The notes beneath the pieces were generated by a model. The model was not told the DNA's origin and ran no database searches. It saw only the letters and a list, made by a program, of their open reading frames with translations. A stretch of 64,000 bases of DNA from Takakia lepidozioides (Eukaryota > Streptophyta > Takakiopsida > Takakiales > Takakiaceae): NCBI GenBank assembly GCA_030704615.1, contig CM060732.1:71901053-71965052 (forward strand), written 5' to 3'. The position numbers and the translations under genes are program-made. Each line of letters starts with the position of its first letter. Position 1 is the first letter of the stretch. Shown piece after piece: positions 26,424 to 38,000 of this stretch.

Positions 26424-29400
26424 GTGGGCGAAGACTGTTTCATCGATCTTTTCCTCCCTTTGGTCTGTTCCTGCCAACGCGCTTCCGTCCTACCAAGAAC
26501 GTGCGTGTTGTCGTCCTTCGCTTCCACTTTTCCAGGTCGTATTGCAGGTGCTTTCCAGTGCGCGAAGGGGTACTGCAGTGTATATGGCAGCGGCCGTCGA
26601 TGCCCAACCAGAAAGCTTTCTTATACGTCCACTGCGACAATGTCTTCAAACACCAAAGGATGGGTCACTTTCCTGCAAAGACCGTTACTGGAAGAACGAG
26701 AGTCGTCTGGATACATGGGCTCTCAAGTGCGGGTCCGCACGGCCTGTATTCCCTGGCAAAGAATGCCCGACTTTGTACTTGGAGAGGAGAGTAGAGACGG
26801 GTGTTCCACACAATTTTACATAAATGTGCATGTTAACGCGAAGCCCGGACCGCGAAGAGCTCCAAGAGCTAACACATATCTAACCTCTGTCATGTCTGCA
26901 CCATATTCCCGCACTGCCTCTTTATTCATGCCCTGTGCTTGTGCTTGCCGGACATGTACATGCATCATATGTAGATAGGGTTTAGGCTGTCTTACATGCT
27001 TGCAGAACTCCATGGGACAAGCGCACCAACAATTTGACTGTCACGGATCCTAAAGTCAAGTGAGGAGGTCCGGACGTTGGGGCTGGAAGCAGTAATCCTC
27101 ACAAAGGTCCAAGACGAAAGAAAAGCCAATACGGCGAGTCTTACAAGCGTGGGTGTCTCTGTTGTTTCAAAGTCTCGCAATGTTATCTTGCTCCAGACAT
27201 TGGGGTCATCACATATTATAACAACATGCAACACCTGGATGTGTCCGGAAAACCCTCTCATGGCGGATATGCTGAGTTCCAGTTCAGCCGATATGCTTAT
27301 GCTCCACATATTAGCGAGGAGCTCAAAAAGTGGATCATGGAATGCTTGTCTCGAGGCTTGAGTGTCGCCCAAGTCATGATTGAACACAAGGAGCAGACCT
27401 TCAAAAAACACGCTGATGACGCACAATCTGTGCATATGTGGAAGATCAAAACCCGGACTCGGTCTTCTTCTACCAGGAGGAATCATTGGCACCCACATTT
27501 CAACATTTTGATGGAGATTTGACCTTCACCATTGGGATTCAGACTCCTTGGCAGCGGCAGAAGATGTTGGATTTGGGCCATGCGCGCATCGTAGCTTGCG
27601 ACGCTACATTTGGAACTAACCATCACAAGGTCTGCCATGGACCCTCTCCACGGGCTTCTGCTAGCATGATAGCATACTACAATGGTCTCCCACTCTTGTG
27701 GTGCATTGCTTATTCGTCCTCAATCCCGATAGACCTAACTGTTGTAGACCATGTCCCAGTACACCCTGTTCCAGCAGACCTTCCACTGCACTCTGTTTTA
27801 GGGCAGACCCTTTTGCGTGTTCACCCTGTTACAATAGACCCTGTGCGTGTTCACCAAGTTGCAACACACCCTGTGCGTGTTCACCAAGTTGCAGTACACC
27901 ATGTGCGTTTTCACCCTATTGCAGTAGACCCTGTGCCAGTACACCCTGTTAAAATAAGGTCTGTCGGTACGACACTGGTCTGCTAATTACAAATTGTCAT
28001 TACATGCAGTTCCCCTTGTACATGTTGATGGTGTTCGACCAATGGTTGAACGGAATTCCGGTTGCATACATATTGTCAGCACGTACATCAGACTTTATCC
28101 CATGGATGCTAGCATTGCGTGATGCCCTCCTTCAGGAAAAGCCCACCTGGCGGCGAAATGCCTTTATTGTCGACAACGCTGAAGCAGAAATCAATGCAAT
28201 CCGGTATGCCACATCTCAATCTGCCCTATGGTCTGTTGTATGGTCCGCTGCAAGGTCTGCCCTGTCTGGTCTCACGCTTGTGGCGGTACTGAATCCGGTA
28301 TGCCACATCTCATTTTGCCCTATGGTCTGCCTTATGGTATGCCTTATGGTCCGCTCCAGGGTCTGCTATATGGTCTGCCCTATATGGTTTGCCCTGTTTA
28401 ATCTCACGCTTGTGGTAGTGCTGAATACAAATGCCCGGTTCAGGCACTTCTGACTTTGTGGCCGCATGCAGGTCTGTTTTCACAGGAGTATGCATTTTCC
28501 TTTGCCTTTGGCATGTACGGAAGGCCTCGGTCAAGCAATCATGCCAGAAAATCAGTGATCCGGGAACATCCTCGAAATTGTTGGCAGATATGGGCGACCT
28601 TATGTACTGCAGAGGTGGACCGCAGAAAGAAGATGAAGCTGTGAAATGGGTTAAGAAAAAATTGAAGGCAATGAAAAATAAATATCATGTTGGTCAGTTG
28701 TTCCTCCACTACATTCATGTGTACTGGGTTCCCAAAATCGCTATGTGGTGTACTGCTGCCCGCAACATTCCACATGCAAGCCAAGATACTAATGCGAGCA
28801 TCGAGGCATACCACGGAAACTTAAAGGCGAGACTTAATATGGGCAAAGGCAAAATGACCGGTCGAAGAGCCGATTGGCTCATATGGGAGTTGACTAGGCG
28901 TGTACTGGTCCACTACTGGTACGGCATTCATCTGAAGACGCATGGGTTTATTCGCAACGATAAACAGGAAAAGCACATTTCCAGTGCAATATGTGCAGCC
29001 CGTGACATACCTCTTTCACGTGTGACTTTGCCTGCAGCGCCTGGGCAGCCTGCTTACGTGATCAGCTCCTCCGATCCGAATACAACGTACACCGTGTTCA
29101 ATCCAGAGTCGCAGTGGGCCTGCTGCACCTGCCCGTGGGCGCTGAAAGGCAATCTGTGCAAGCACCAAGTTCGGGTCATAAAGTTGCTAAAACCATACCT
29201 GCAAGACGGTCTCATTGTCCGGATATGTGGTTCCCACCTCGGTATTGTTCATGGTGGGCTGGAGAATTTGGACGAACATGACGACATGGCAGCATGCGAC
29301 CTCGAAAGCGGTAACAACAATGTGTGTGCAAGCGCAACCCCGAACACGGCAGAGTCATTGCTCACACGAGACCTGTTGGAAGCTATTTTGAAATGGGAGA

Positions 29401-29741
29401 GAACCGACTTGCTTGACCTTGTACACAACGACGCATACCTTATACACCATTGCTTGTCTGCGGTGCGTGTTTGCCGAGGGCAGATGCATGACATCCTCAT
29501 CAAAAAAACTTACGGCATGTTACACCCGGCTGCAGCACGAGCGTTCAATTGTGTAAAAGACAACAACAACATGTCATTGAAGAGGAAAAAAGATTTTGTG
29601 GAACATTTTCAAGCTCGGCGAAAAATGAAACTAAATGGGGGGAAACGTGTGTCTGCCCTTCCCCCTGTTAGCCATATTTACTCGGCTCTGAGGTGGGTGT
29701 CTCATCGTCCAGAACTGAGAAAGAATGATCAATCTAACTAA
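26424..29741 (+). pseudogene. MULE-type transposase gene with SWIM zinc finger, probably decayed
   Basis: Recognisable pieces, in order: a WVTFLQRPLLE...MPDFVLGEE segment (about 26660-26830); a central exon to 27629; an exon at 28010-28203; and an exon from 28472 to the stop at 29741. The introns 27630-28009 and 28204-28471 have GT-AG ends and matching phases. MULE catalytic blocks are visible: first Asp in ARIVACDATFGTN, second Asp in AFIVDNAEAEINAIR, the CLWHV block, and Glu in NASIEAYHGNLK. The SWIM finger is CTCPWALKGNLCKHQ (C-x-C...C-x-H). A -1 frameshift near 27437 separates the upstream segment from the catalytic exon. It faces the Ulp1-like gene. It cuts and joins DNA for transposition if active. 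Confidence 0.75.
27720..27960. repeat. Short tandem repeats filling MULE intron A
   Basis: The intron consists largely of irregular units built on AGACC(C)TGT and GTTCACC, with repeat lengths near 30 bp. A related complementary motif, GGTCTGCC, fills the next intron (28215-28400). Confidence 0.65.
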
Positions 29742-29744
29742 GGA

Positions 29745-30400
29745 AAGGACTTGTAGTTGTCCAATGCGGTAGACCAATTCTCACCTGCAGAAGACCAATG
29801 CGGCAGACCATGATCGCAGACCACCTACAGTAGACCAATTCGGCAGACCATGATCGCAGACCACCTGTAGTAGACCAGCACTGACTTGTAATAGACCAAT
29901 GCGGCAGAGCATCTGCAACTCCCTTAATGTGTTTTTTAAGGGTTTGATGAAGGAGACCAATGAAGTCAATAAATGAGCCAAAGTGGACCAGTAAACAAAT
30001 GTAGTAGAGTAATGATGCAAGCATAGTTCAATGAAGCAGACCAAAGACAGTACACTCGACTAACGATGGGACTGACATGTGCCCCACATTTAGGCGACCA
30101 CCAAATTTAGTATACCACTATCTCATGGAGCAGACCAACAACCGTGGTCCAAACTAAGTTCACTCCGTGGAGGTAGCAGACCAATAACATCAATTCAGCA
30201 GCAAACCACGGCGAGGAGTACTGCATACATCGAGAGATCAATAACATCGGTTCACCAGCAAACCACGTGGAACACTACTCAATACAAAACATCGACCAGA
30301 AATGTTAAGCAGTAGACCACGACAGCAGACTAATGAAATGTTCCACAAAAGTGTACATCATATATAAAAATGAATAGACCTGCACCACAGACCACATGAG
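29745..30400. repeat. CAGACCA repeat cluster between the two MULE genes
   Basis: Many irregular copies of GCAGACCA/GTAGACCA occur, including near-identical units around 29790-29870. The cluster separates the convergent 3' ends of the transposase and the protease-like gene. The same motif fills introns of both genes. Confidence 0.7.
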
Positions 30401-30407
30401 TAAATTT

Positions 30408-32092
30408 TCATTTATTGCCAGGCCTAGATGAAATAACCCGGACATCGGAAGAGTCCGACACGTCCGACATCTTCCTAGATGACAACTGCCTTTCTACAAC
30501 TACATTCTCCATAGTATTGAGTGCTTTCAAAATGTACTCAACACACTTTAGGCGTTGTCTGCAAGCATAGCGGAATGTAAACCATTTTGAGGTAAACGGC
30601 TTTCCTCTCTCTCTAAGTCCTTTGCCACGATCGCCCTTCAACCAGTCGTAGAACCCCTCGATAAAGGACATGACGTAAAAGCCACATTCCCACAAGAAAG
30701 GTTGTTGTGGCACTTCAGGGACATGAAAATTGAATGCAGTGGCCTCGTCCCACGACGCAGTGTGCGGCTCCAAGCCGAGACATGCTCCATACACATTTCA
30801 AACCCATGGCAATATCTCCACGGGTTTGTGCATCTCCTTGATTGAGTTCAGATGAGTGAACACGCGGAGCACCCGGTCAATAATCACCAAACTCCAATGA
30901 GACCTGCCACAACGCAGGGCGCATCAGCACAAGGGAACAGCTGCTAATCAAAATGGCAGACCCATTGAGCAGACTGGTAGACCTGGGCAGACCAATATTG
31001 CAGACCAGTGATGGTGGACCAATGATAAAGGGCAGAGAAACAGTGGTACGCACGAACGCAGAACACTTACCCATCAACTATTGGTACCAGTATGTACTTG
31101 CAGGTCTTCAGGTCCTTCCCTATACGATGCACTGTCAATCTGTGCTCCACCTGCGAGCGAACCCGTTCCTGACCTGCACTCCAGTGAATCTTCACTACAC
31201 TCCAAACCCACGCCGGCAAAATAGCAACATCATTATATGTCTTGACATCCAGATCCTTTTGATAAAACCTACACCACAACTCAAGCAATCGGTCTGTAGC
31301 CTTGGATTCCTGTTTCTCTAGGGCTTTGAGGTCCTCGGTGGCAATACTGCATTTAAACTGTGGGTCGTTTTCAAAAAAATACAGCATTGTTTTTCCCTCA
31401 GAGATATGTGCGTTGAAAGTTGAGCCAAATCGGGCAGTGAACCTGCACTAACTCGGAAAAAACCTTTAAGAACCGGGCTGGCGGACCCAGAAAGACCACA
31501 GCTAGAAGGACCAGACCTACAACGGATACAGTACCAGACCCAAGGACCAGACCAACGGAGCAGGCCAATGGAGCGGACGAACGGCAGCCACATCAGACCC
31601 AGCAGACCCATAAAACAGACCCATACAACCTTTTTGCTGCAGACCCATGGAGTTGGTGTGTTCAGAGCATCGCAAGCAGACCAACGACACTTACTTGTGT
31701 TTGTTATGGAGCTCCGCAACTTCGCTCTCCACTTCCAAGCATACCTTCCGGTCAGCACTCATGTATACTCCGGACTTCGATTTTTTTGCAACGCCTTTTT
31801 GGGGGGAAAATGTTTTTAGCCTCGGGTCTGTCACGCCATCTGGTATGCGCTTCTTCCCAGCTCTATTTGGTGAAGCAGGTTCCTCCAACTTCTTTTCCAA
31901 TGCAACAGCCGTCTCCTTCATACCCTCCCGGAGCTGGCTAGCTCGGCTTCGCAACAAGATTTTGTCCTGGGTTTTATTAACACTCTGTGGTCCCGTTCTC
32001 GACGCTTCTTGCACTCCATGGGTCAAACTGGCCCCTACAGTGGGGGTTATCACTACTGGTACACCCTTTGTGCTTGACCCCCAGTTGAGCAC
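30408..32092 (-). pseudogene. Ulp1-like (C48) cysteine protease gene carried by the MULE
   Basis: Exons 32092-31695, 31442-31071 and 30903-30408 join in phase with GT-AG introns; any first exon further right is unresolved. The second exon is charged, then reads CKYILVPIVDG. The last has HWSLVIID, with the catalytic His, and WECGFYVMSFIEGF, with the catalytic Cys, as in the Ulp1/SENP family. The usual Asp position appears as Asn in HLNS. An in-frame TGA at 30800-30798 interrupts the catalytic domain before the Cys and would arise from CGA by one C-to-T change. Ulp1-like genes travel with some plant MULEs (Kaonashi-type). The gene converges on the transposase. Function in transposition is unknown. 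Confidence 0.65.
30950..31050. repeat. CAGACC-type repeats in an intron of the Ulp1-like gene
   Basis: The intron between the exons ending at 31071 and beginning at 30903 contains repeated GCAGACC/GGACCA units. The preceding intron (31443-31694) is likewise rich in CAGACC. These match the cluster at 29745-30400. Confidence 0.6.
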
Positions 32093-32599
32093 CTGCGACG
32101 GACCACGAGCTGGAGGGCAGCAAAGCTGTGAGCAGAACCTGTGAGCAGAAGCCTGGATTCGTGAGCAGATTCCCCGAAGCGTGACCAGATTTCGCTTGCG
32201 GACCCCAAAACCGTGGGAACAAGTGGGTCTATTTCCGTGGATGCCAACCACTGCAAAGACGCAATCTCCGCTCCATCGGACCGAAGACAGACAGGCTCCA
32301 TGACAAGAAAGTGGCACGAATGCACGATGATACATTCACGGATGAATGGATTTGGGATGGACGTAAAAGTGTAATGGATGAATGTTGGATAAAGCACGGA
32401 TGAGAAGTTGTCCAGATGAGGGGACTATGGAGGACTGTATGAGCATGTCTCGTGAGGGATTGTCGCGCGGCTTTTACTCACCCATCCCTTCGCTATCCGA
32501 GGCGGAAACTCCAAGATAGAAGAGTTGGAAATCTCTAAGTACTCAGAGCCCGCGCAGAACAATCAGTCATGACCTACAGCTAGTGTATCATGGGGGTGT

Positions 32600-33533
32600 T
32601 TCCTATGCGTTTCCCTTTTCGCATTCATCTTAGCTACCTTTGGCATCGATAATTAAGTATCAGTTTGCTTCATCAATCTATCGGTTTCCTTCACTCATCC
32701 ATTCAATCCACAGCTTCTCTCAGATCTCTCTACACAGTGTGATTGTATCGTATAAGTATCAGATTATGATTTATCAGGTATCAGGCCGAAGCCATTATGT
32801 CTCTAATCTGCTCTCCAATATCACTACAGCTTTGCATATAACAAGCATCTACTAATCCTCTTTTCTCCTTCATCGTGCTCTCCATCTCTTGCCTCCGATC
32901 TCCGCTCCTGCCTGACTCCGAAGTCCCCCTCCGAATAATGATCCTCTTCCGAATAATGATCCCCCTTCATTCCCCGTTTCTCCCTTTATCCTCCTATCCG
33001 CGGTTCTAACCGTTTCCCTCTCTAACCGTCGTCTGTGAACTAACATGTTCCCTTCACAGGTGTTGTTCCCCACAGTCGTTCCCTGTCCTACTCTTCGTTC
33101 CCTATTATCGTGACAGCTGTGTCAAGCGGTGACTGGCTGTGTTTGGCTGTGTCGGGCTGTGACTGGCTGTGTGGCTGTGCCGGGCTGTGACTGGCTGTGT
33201 GGGCTGTGTCTGCTGTGACGACTGTGACGGGCTGTGTGGGCTGTGTCTGCTGTGACGGACTGTGTTGGCTGTGTGGGCTGTGACGACTGTGACGGACTGT
33301 GTTGGCTGTGTGGGCTGTGACGACTGTGACGGACTGTGTTGGCTGTGTGGGCTGTGACGACTGTGACGGACTGTGTTGGCTGTGTGGGCTGTGTCGGCTG
33401 TGACGACTGTGTAACCCCCCTCTACAGTGCGCTGCTGTCACCCCTAAGGCTCCTGTTGGTCTCAGTCTATGCAAAATTAAGGGTACCCTACAGATCCCGT
33501 ATAAGTGTCTAAGTCCCCTACAGTCCTCTAACA
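32600..33533 (-). repeat. Putative 3' LTR of the Ty3/Gypsy element
   Basis: On the minus strand the LTR would begin TGTTAGAG at 33533, directly after a purine-rich primer tract (33550-33537, GAGGGGGGAAGGGG). The right limit is approximate. The segment includes a tandem GGCTGTG minisatellite and no reading frame. There is no second LTR to confirm the ends. Confidence 0.45.
33115..33415. repeat. GGCTGTG-type minisatellite inside the LTR
   Basis: Units such as GGCTGTGTGGGCTGTGAC and GACTGTGACGGACTGTG repeat, with a higher-order period near 50 bp around 33240-33400. Minus-strand translation gives a Ser/His/Thr-rich artefact. Confidence 0.85.
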
Positions 33534-33536
33534 TTA

Positions 33537-33550
33537 CCCCTTCCCCCCTC
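33537..33550 (-). other. Polypurine tract of the Ty3/Gypsy element
   Basis: On the minus strand GAGGGGGGAAGGGG lies between the last reading frame and the TG start of the presumed LTR, the normal place for the plus-strand primer of an LTR retrotransposon. Confidence 0.55.
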
Positions 33551-33564
33551 AAAAAGTCGTGTCC

Positions 33565-35046
33565 TCACGGTTTACTGTTTCCGAGTAGCAAACCTTTGTG
33601 AGTGAGCACCTTGTTGACGTTGAGAGTTTCGTGGTGGGCTGTACGAGCCCGAGGTCTGTCTCTGGTTGATGGAGATGGTTGATCACTACCTGGATAAGTG
33701 AGGCCTTCTGGAGGCTGATATCGAGGTAATCTTTCCGGCATAGGAGATCCCCTTTGTTTCTTCTCTTCCATCTGAATTGCATAGTCTTCTCCCATGTCAA
33801 AAGAATTGTGTGAAGAAACAGTTGTATCAGAATCCTCATCTCCTCTCAGGTGTTTTAATTTTCGAACTTTTTGTGGAATCATCTGGGGCATACAATGATG
33901 TCCTACCATGTCTGGAAGTTTGTATTTTCCAACTTGGTGTAACCGCTGAACAGCAAAGTTGGTGTAGGCACTGAGCTCCTTGTCTGTCCAGATGAGTGGG
34001 GTACCAATTACTGGTGCAGCGTGCAAGTACTTCCATGCCACATGTCCCTTATAGAAAATGTCATCAAGTCCGAATTTCTGTGTTGACAATTGGTTGCAGG
34101 CTGCTTGAAACCATGAACGAATTTGAGAATCCTTCTGCATCATAACTTTTGGGTCATATAGGTACATATGAGGTGGCACCGAAGGTAATACCCAATGATC
34201 TCCACTGGAGTAACTTTGAAAGCGTGTTTGCATCTTTTGTTGCTCAATGTGGTAACGTACCAGAAAACAAGCAGCGTAGTATAGCCCGCACCCCATGACA
34301 ATACTTGCTATCTCCTTGGTCTTGGTATAAATGAGTCCATGTACAACCTGGAAAGCAACCAATTCCCTCAACATGGTACCTGCCTCGTGCCAGTATTGTG
34401 CAAAGTGATGATCTTCAATATGTCGATTGTTTGGAAGAACTTTAGTCCTAGTTGCCACTGGCAGCCAAATACGCATGATTTGGTAGTAATGTGCGAATGA
34501 CTGCGGAGGACTAAATTCTTTCCAAGCCAAATCCAACATGATGGGAATTTGGTTGAAGGGCATAAGCATAGCCCTGCTGTACTCCCTTGCAGCTGGAGTT
34601 TTAGGTGGGTTAAAAGCGGCATTGCCCCATACCTCCGGCTGTGGTGGCTGTGGTGTGGTTGTAGTAACCACAGGTTCAGCTACTGGTACACTGACCTGTT
34701 GTGGTGGTGGTGGTACTGGCTCCTGTATCATTGGCATCTCCTGCACCTCCTGTGAAGACTGAAAAGCCAGAGTTCTGGCTTGCAAATAAGAAGCCATTAG
34801 CTGTTCTTGAGGGATATAGACTCTTTGGTCGATGTTTGAAGTGAGGTCTTCCACTTGAGTCTGGAGTCCGTCTACATCCTCTTGTAACTCTGCTATCCTA
34901 CTATAGACATTGTCTATAGTAGTTGTGGCAATGTTCTGCACCTGCAGTCTGAGCTCATTCATCTCGCTTTGGGTGAGCTTCCGTGGGCTTTTGCCCTCTA
35001 CTGGCCCTTGTGCTAACCAGACCTGCATAAGGCTGTTATCCACCAA
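33565..35046 (-). CDS. Extra reading frame downstream of pol in the Ty3/Gypsy element
   Basis: It encodes 493 residues and overlaps the end of the long pol frame by 34 nt in another phase. An N-terminal coiled coil (about residues 25-85) is followed by a Pro/Gln-rich linker, then a folded-looking region of about 300 residues rich in Trp/Tyr and His, and a charged Pro-rich tail. I recognise no domain. Its position, between integrase and 3' LTR, is that of env-like or additional frames in some plant Gypsy lineages, but no signal peptide or membrane segment is evident. The frame is intact. Confidence 0.6.
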   Translation of the reverse strand: MVDNSLMQVWLAQGPVEGKSPRKLTQSEMNELRLQVQNIATTTIDNVYSRIAELQEDVDGLQTQVEDLTSNIDQRVYIPQEQLMASYLQARTLAFQSSQEVQEMPMIQEPVPPPPQQVSVPVAEPVVTTTTPQPPQPEVWGNAAFNPPKTPAAREYSRAMLMPFNQIPIMLDLAWKEFSPPQSFAHYYQIMRIWLPVATRTKVLPNNRHIEDHHFAQYWHEAGTMLRELVAFQVVHGLIYTKTKEIASIVMGCGLYYAACFLVRYHIEQQKMQTRFQSYSSGDHWVLPSVPPHMYLYDPKVMMQKDSQIRSWFQAACNQLSTQKFGLDDIFYKGHVAWKYLHAAPVIGTPLIWTDKELSAYTNFAVQRLHQVGKYKLPDMVGHHCMPQMIPQKVRKLKHLRGDEDSDTTVSSHNSFDMGEDYAIQMEEKKQRGSPMPERLPRYQPPEGLTYPGSDQPSPSTRDRPRARTAHHETLNVNKVLTHKGLLLGNSKP

Positions 35047-38000
35047 GCTGCTTGTGGTTCCCCTGAGAGTTTGCTCTCTCTTAGCTTGTACAATTCCAAC
35101 TGCTGTTGTAAAGCCTCCATGCGCTTCGCCTGTGGCTCAACCAATTGCGCATAGGCAGCAAGTAGATTATTGGCTTCCTTCGAAGCCTTGTTACTGACCG
35201 CGATTTCATTTCTATTGGCCACGATGGTTTGTTGCAACTCCACGATGTGTTTCTCTTGATCAGCTTCCCTCTGCCTGTATTGCTTGAAAGTATCTTCATG
35301 GCGACAGATTGTATTCTTCATATCGACAATGAGCTTCATTTGCTCAACATTCTCTTCTTCTGCCTTCGTACATTTTTCCGCTTGACTGTTTATTTCTTTT
35401 GTTGATTGGTCAAGCATAGTTGTAAATGTAGCACATTGTATCGCCATCCTGTTATGCACTGTCTGCAACTCCGTATGTAGTGCATTCAGTTCTTGCAACT
35501 TGCTTTCATGCTGCACCTGCATTTGGTATAGCTGTTGCTTATGTGCTTCGTGCAACTGGTCTTGCGCGAGGTTTGCCTCAATCAATTGTTGCTTGGCCAA
35601 CTGCAAAGCCATTTCTGTATTGCCCAAGTCCTGCTTCATCTTGAGAGTGACCTCTTCATCGACCTTGTTTGCACACTCAGTGGCAAGTCGAGCCTCAAAC
35701 TCCTTCCTGAGTTCCTCTTTCAAGGCTGTCAATTGGGTAATTGGAACATGGGATTTGACATAAGTCCCCAACAAATTAAGTGTCCTGCCTATGGAACTCA
35801 TCAGCATTGCCTGTTGAGGGTCATCATGGTGAGGTTGCTGCTGTTCCTCCCGATCTTCAACAGTATGATGTCTCACTAACCATTCAGGCCATTGTCCCAC
35901 CGGATTTTCTTCCTGAACTACTTCATCTATGACTGGTGTTACAGTGTCATGACCTTCCGCCTGTGGTACCTCCAACACAGGTGTGTGCATTATATGCACC
36001 TCAGGATTTCCCTTGGGCAACTGTTGCACCTCTGGGATTTCTGTCTCCTTGACCAGACCAGAATATTCATAGAGAAGGTCCCCTTTCTCTATTTCTGCCA
36101 CTATCTGCTCTGTAGTTGGAATCTCTATCCCTTCACTTTCCAAATCAATTATTTCGGGTTGAGCTGCATGGATAACTTGTGACCTTGTGACAAGTCGTTC
36201 AAGTGGCTGTGTTGGCTGTGATGCAGAAGTAACTTCCTCCTCCCTCTCTGAAGGTCCTGCTTCCAGTAATAACATTCTTTTGTGCTGCTGTGCCCCTTCC
36301 TGGTCATGAGCTTGGGAAACATTATCATGCGGAATCCGTGAAGCCAGTGGATCCGCCACTACAGTCTTTCCCCTTCTCTGCCTCTTAGTCTCGGGTTGTG
36401 CTGCTAGTCCACCCTCACTGTGTGAAGAGCCTTGCTCTTCCATTGCAGTTGTTTCTGGCTCAAACACTCCCATTTCCTTCCTTTCTTGTGCATTAAGTAT
36501 GCCAGAATTAAGGATTATTTGAGCAATGATTGGGCCAGACACTATGATAGGAGACTTTGCGGTAGTACCTTGTAATCTTTTCATCTCCTCTACTAGTGCG
36601 TTGTACATAATGTCCGCCCATTGTACCTCTTGTCCCTTCAGGCTTTTGAGTATTTCCTCTGTGAAGGATCTGCTCAAATATTGTTGGTTCTGTTTCAGGG
36701 CAAACAGAACGTTCAATACCTGGCCTATCTCTTTTAACCCTGGGTACACAGCTTTGGTACAAGCATAACCCTGAGTTTTAAAGAAACTCCCTTCTTGGAA
36801 TAAGTCCCCTATTTGCAGTCTTGCCCTGTGTTCCCCCACATGCACCTGACCTGCTGGCAATTGAAACAATTGCTGGAGGTATAGGGGAGTAATCATTAAT
36901 TCAACTCCCTTCACCGTTGTTGTTCCTGTCCTTGGCTCAAAGTTCTGCAAAAATTGTAACATGTACTGTCTATGGTGTAGTGTCCAATCTAGACTTTGCA
37001 ATCCTTCCAATCTCAGCTCCTCCAGTATCTTTATCGCCTGTGGGGTAGCCATCGTTTGTTTCTGCAGAATTGTGGTGCTCTTCACCCTGATTTCCTCCAT
37101 TCCTCTCACTCTCTTCATCTTAGACTCACAGAACTGCTTTGGCTGTAACAACTGCAGGAATGCCTGTAGTGCACAAAGCAGAAACGTATGGTTGCCGCAG
37201 AAAGCTATGGGTAATCTCTTGTAAGCCTGCGGGGCTTGCAAGCATTGCTCAAGAGAAAAGCTCTGCTCTGTCGTTTCGTGTCTATGCCACTGCGTAAGTA
37301 ATATTGCGAGCGTATAGTCTGTTAGTTCCTCCATAGTTTCCAAGTTATAGCATTTATGGCCTGTCCTGTCGAGACGCCCGTTACTCAGAACGACGCCGCC
37401 TCTTGCGCTCAATTTCCCTCCATTTTCTTGATCATTTCTCTGGTTTTCTATTGGCTGTATCTGCTGTGACTGGATTTTAACTTTTATCTTCTTTAGTGGA
37501 CTTTCCCTGTTGGATAGTCCACTAGGATCACACATGCGACATGAATTCGGCTTTTCTGTACTTGCCGTTCGTTCCGTTTCCCTTTTTCCGTATTCATTAA
37601 TGGGCCCGCCTTTCATCCCATTTGACGGCCGTTCTTTTCCTCTTTCTTTTTGACACCTGTCCTTGCACTTCATTCTCTGCTGTGTGTCGCACCCTGACCT
37701 CCACGTGTCTATTTTTAAAGTAATTTCCGTTTCCTCTTCCGTCATCCATTTTCCTGAAGTTTTTATGTGTCCACTTGTCACTGATTCTATGGATCGTGTA
37801 ACTTTAGTAGGCTGTGTTGAGCTGTGACAGGCTGTGTCATACTGTGTTACCCTGTGATAGGCTGTGATGCACTGTGGTAAGCTGTGATAGGCTGTGACAC
37901 GCTGTGGTATGTTGTTATAGGCTGTGTTGCGTCGTGATGGGCTGTGATAGGCTGTGTCACGTCGTGATGGGCTGTGATAAGCTGTGTTGCGCCTTGGCGG

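Noticed and set aside
33088-33552. Minus-strand frame rich in Ser-His-Thr repeats
   Set aside because: It is a direct translation of the GGCTGTG minisatellite and has no domain.
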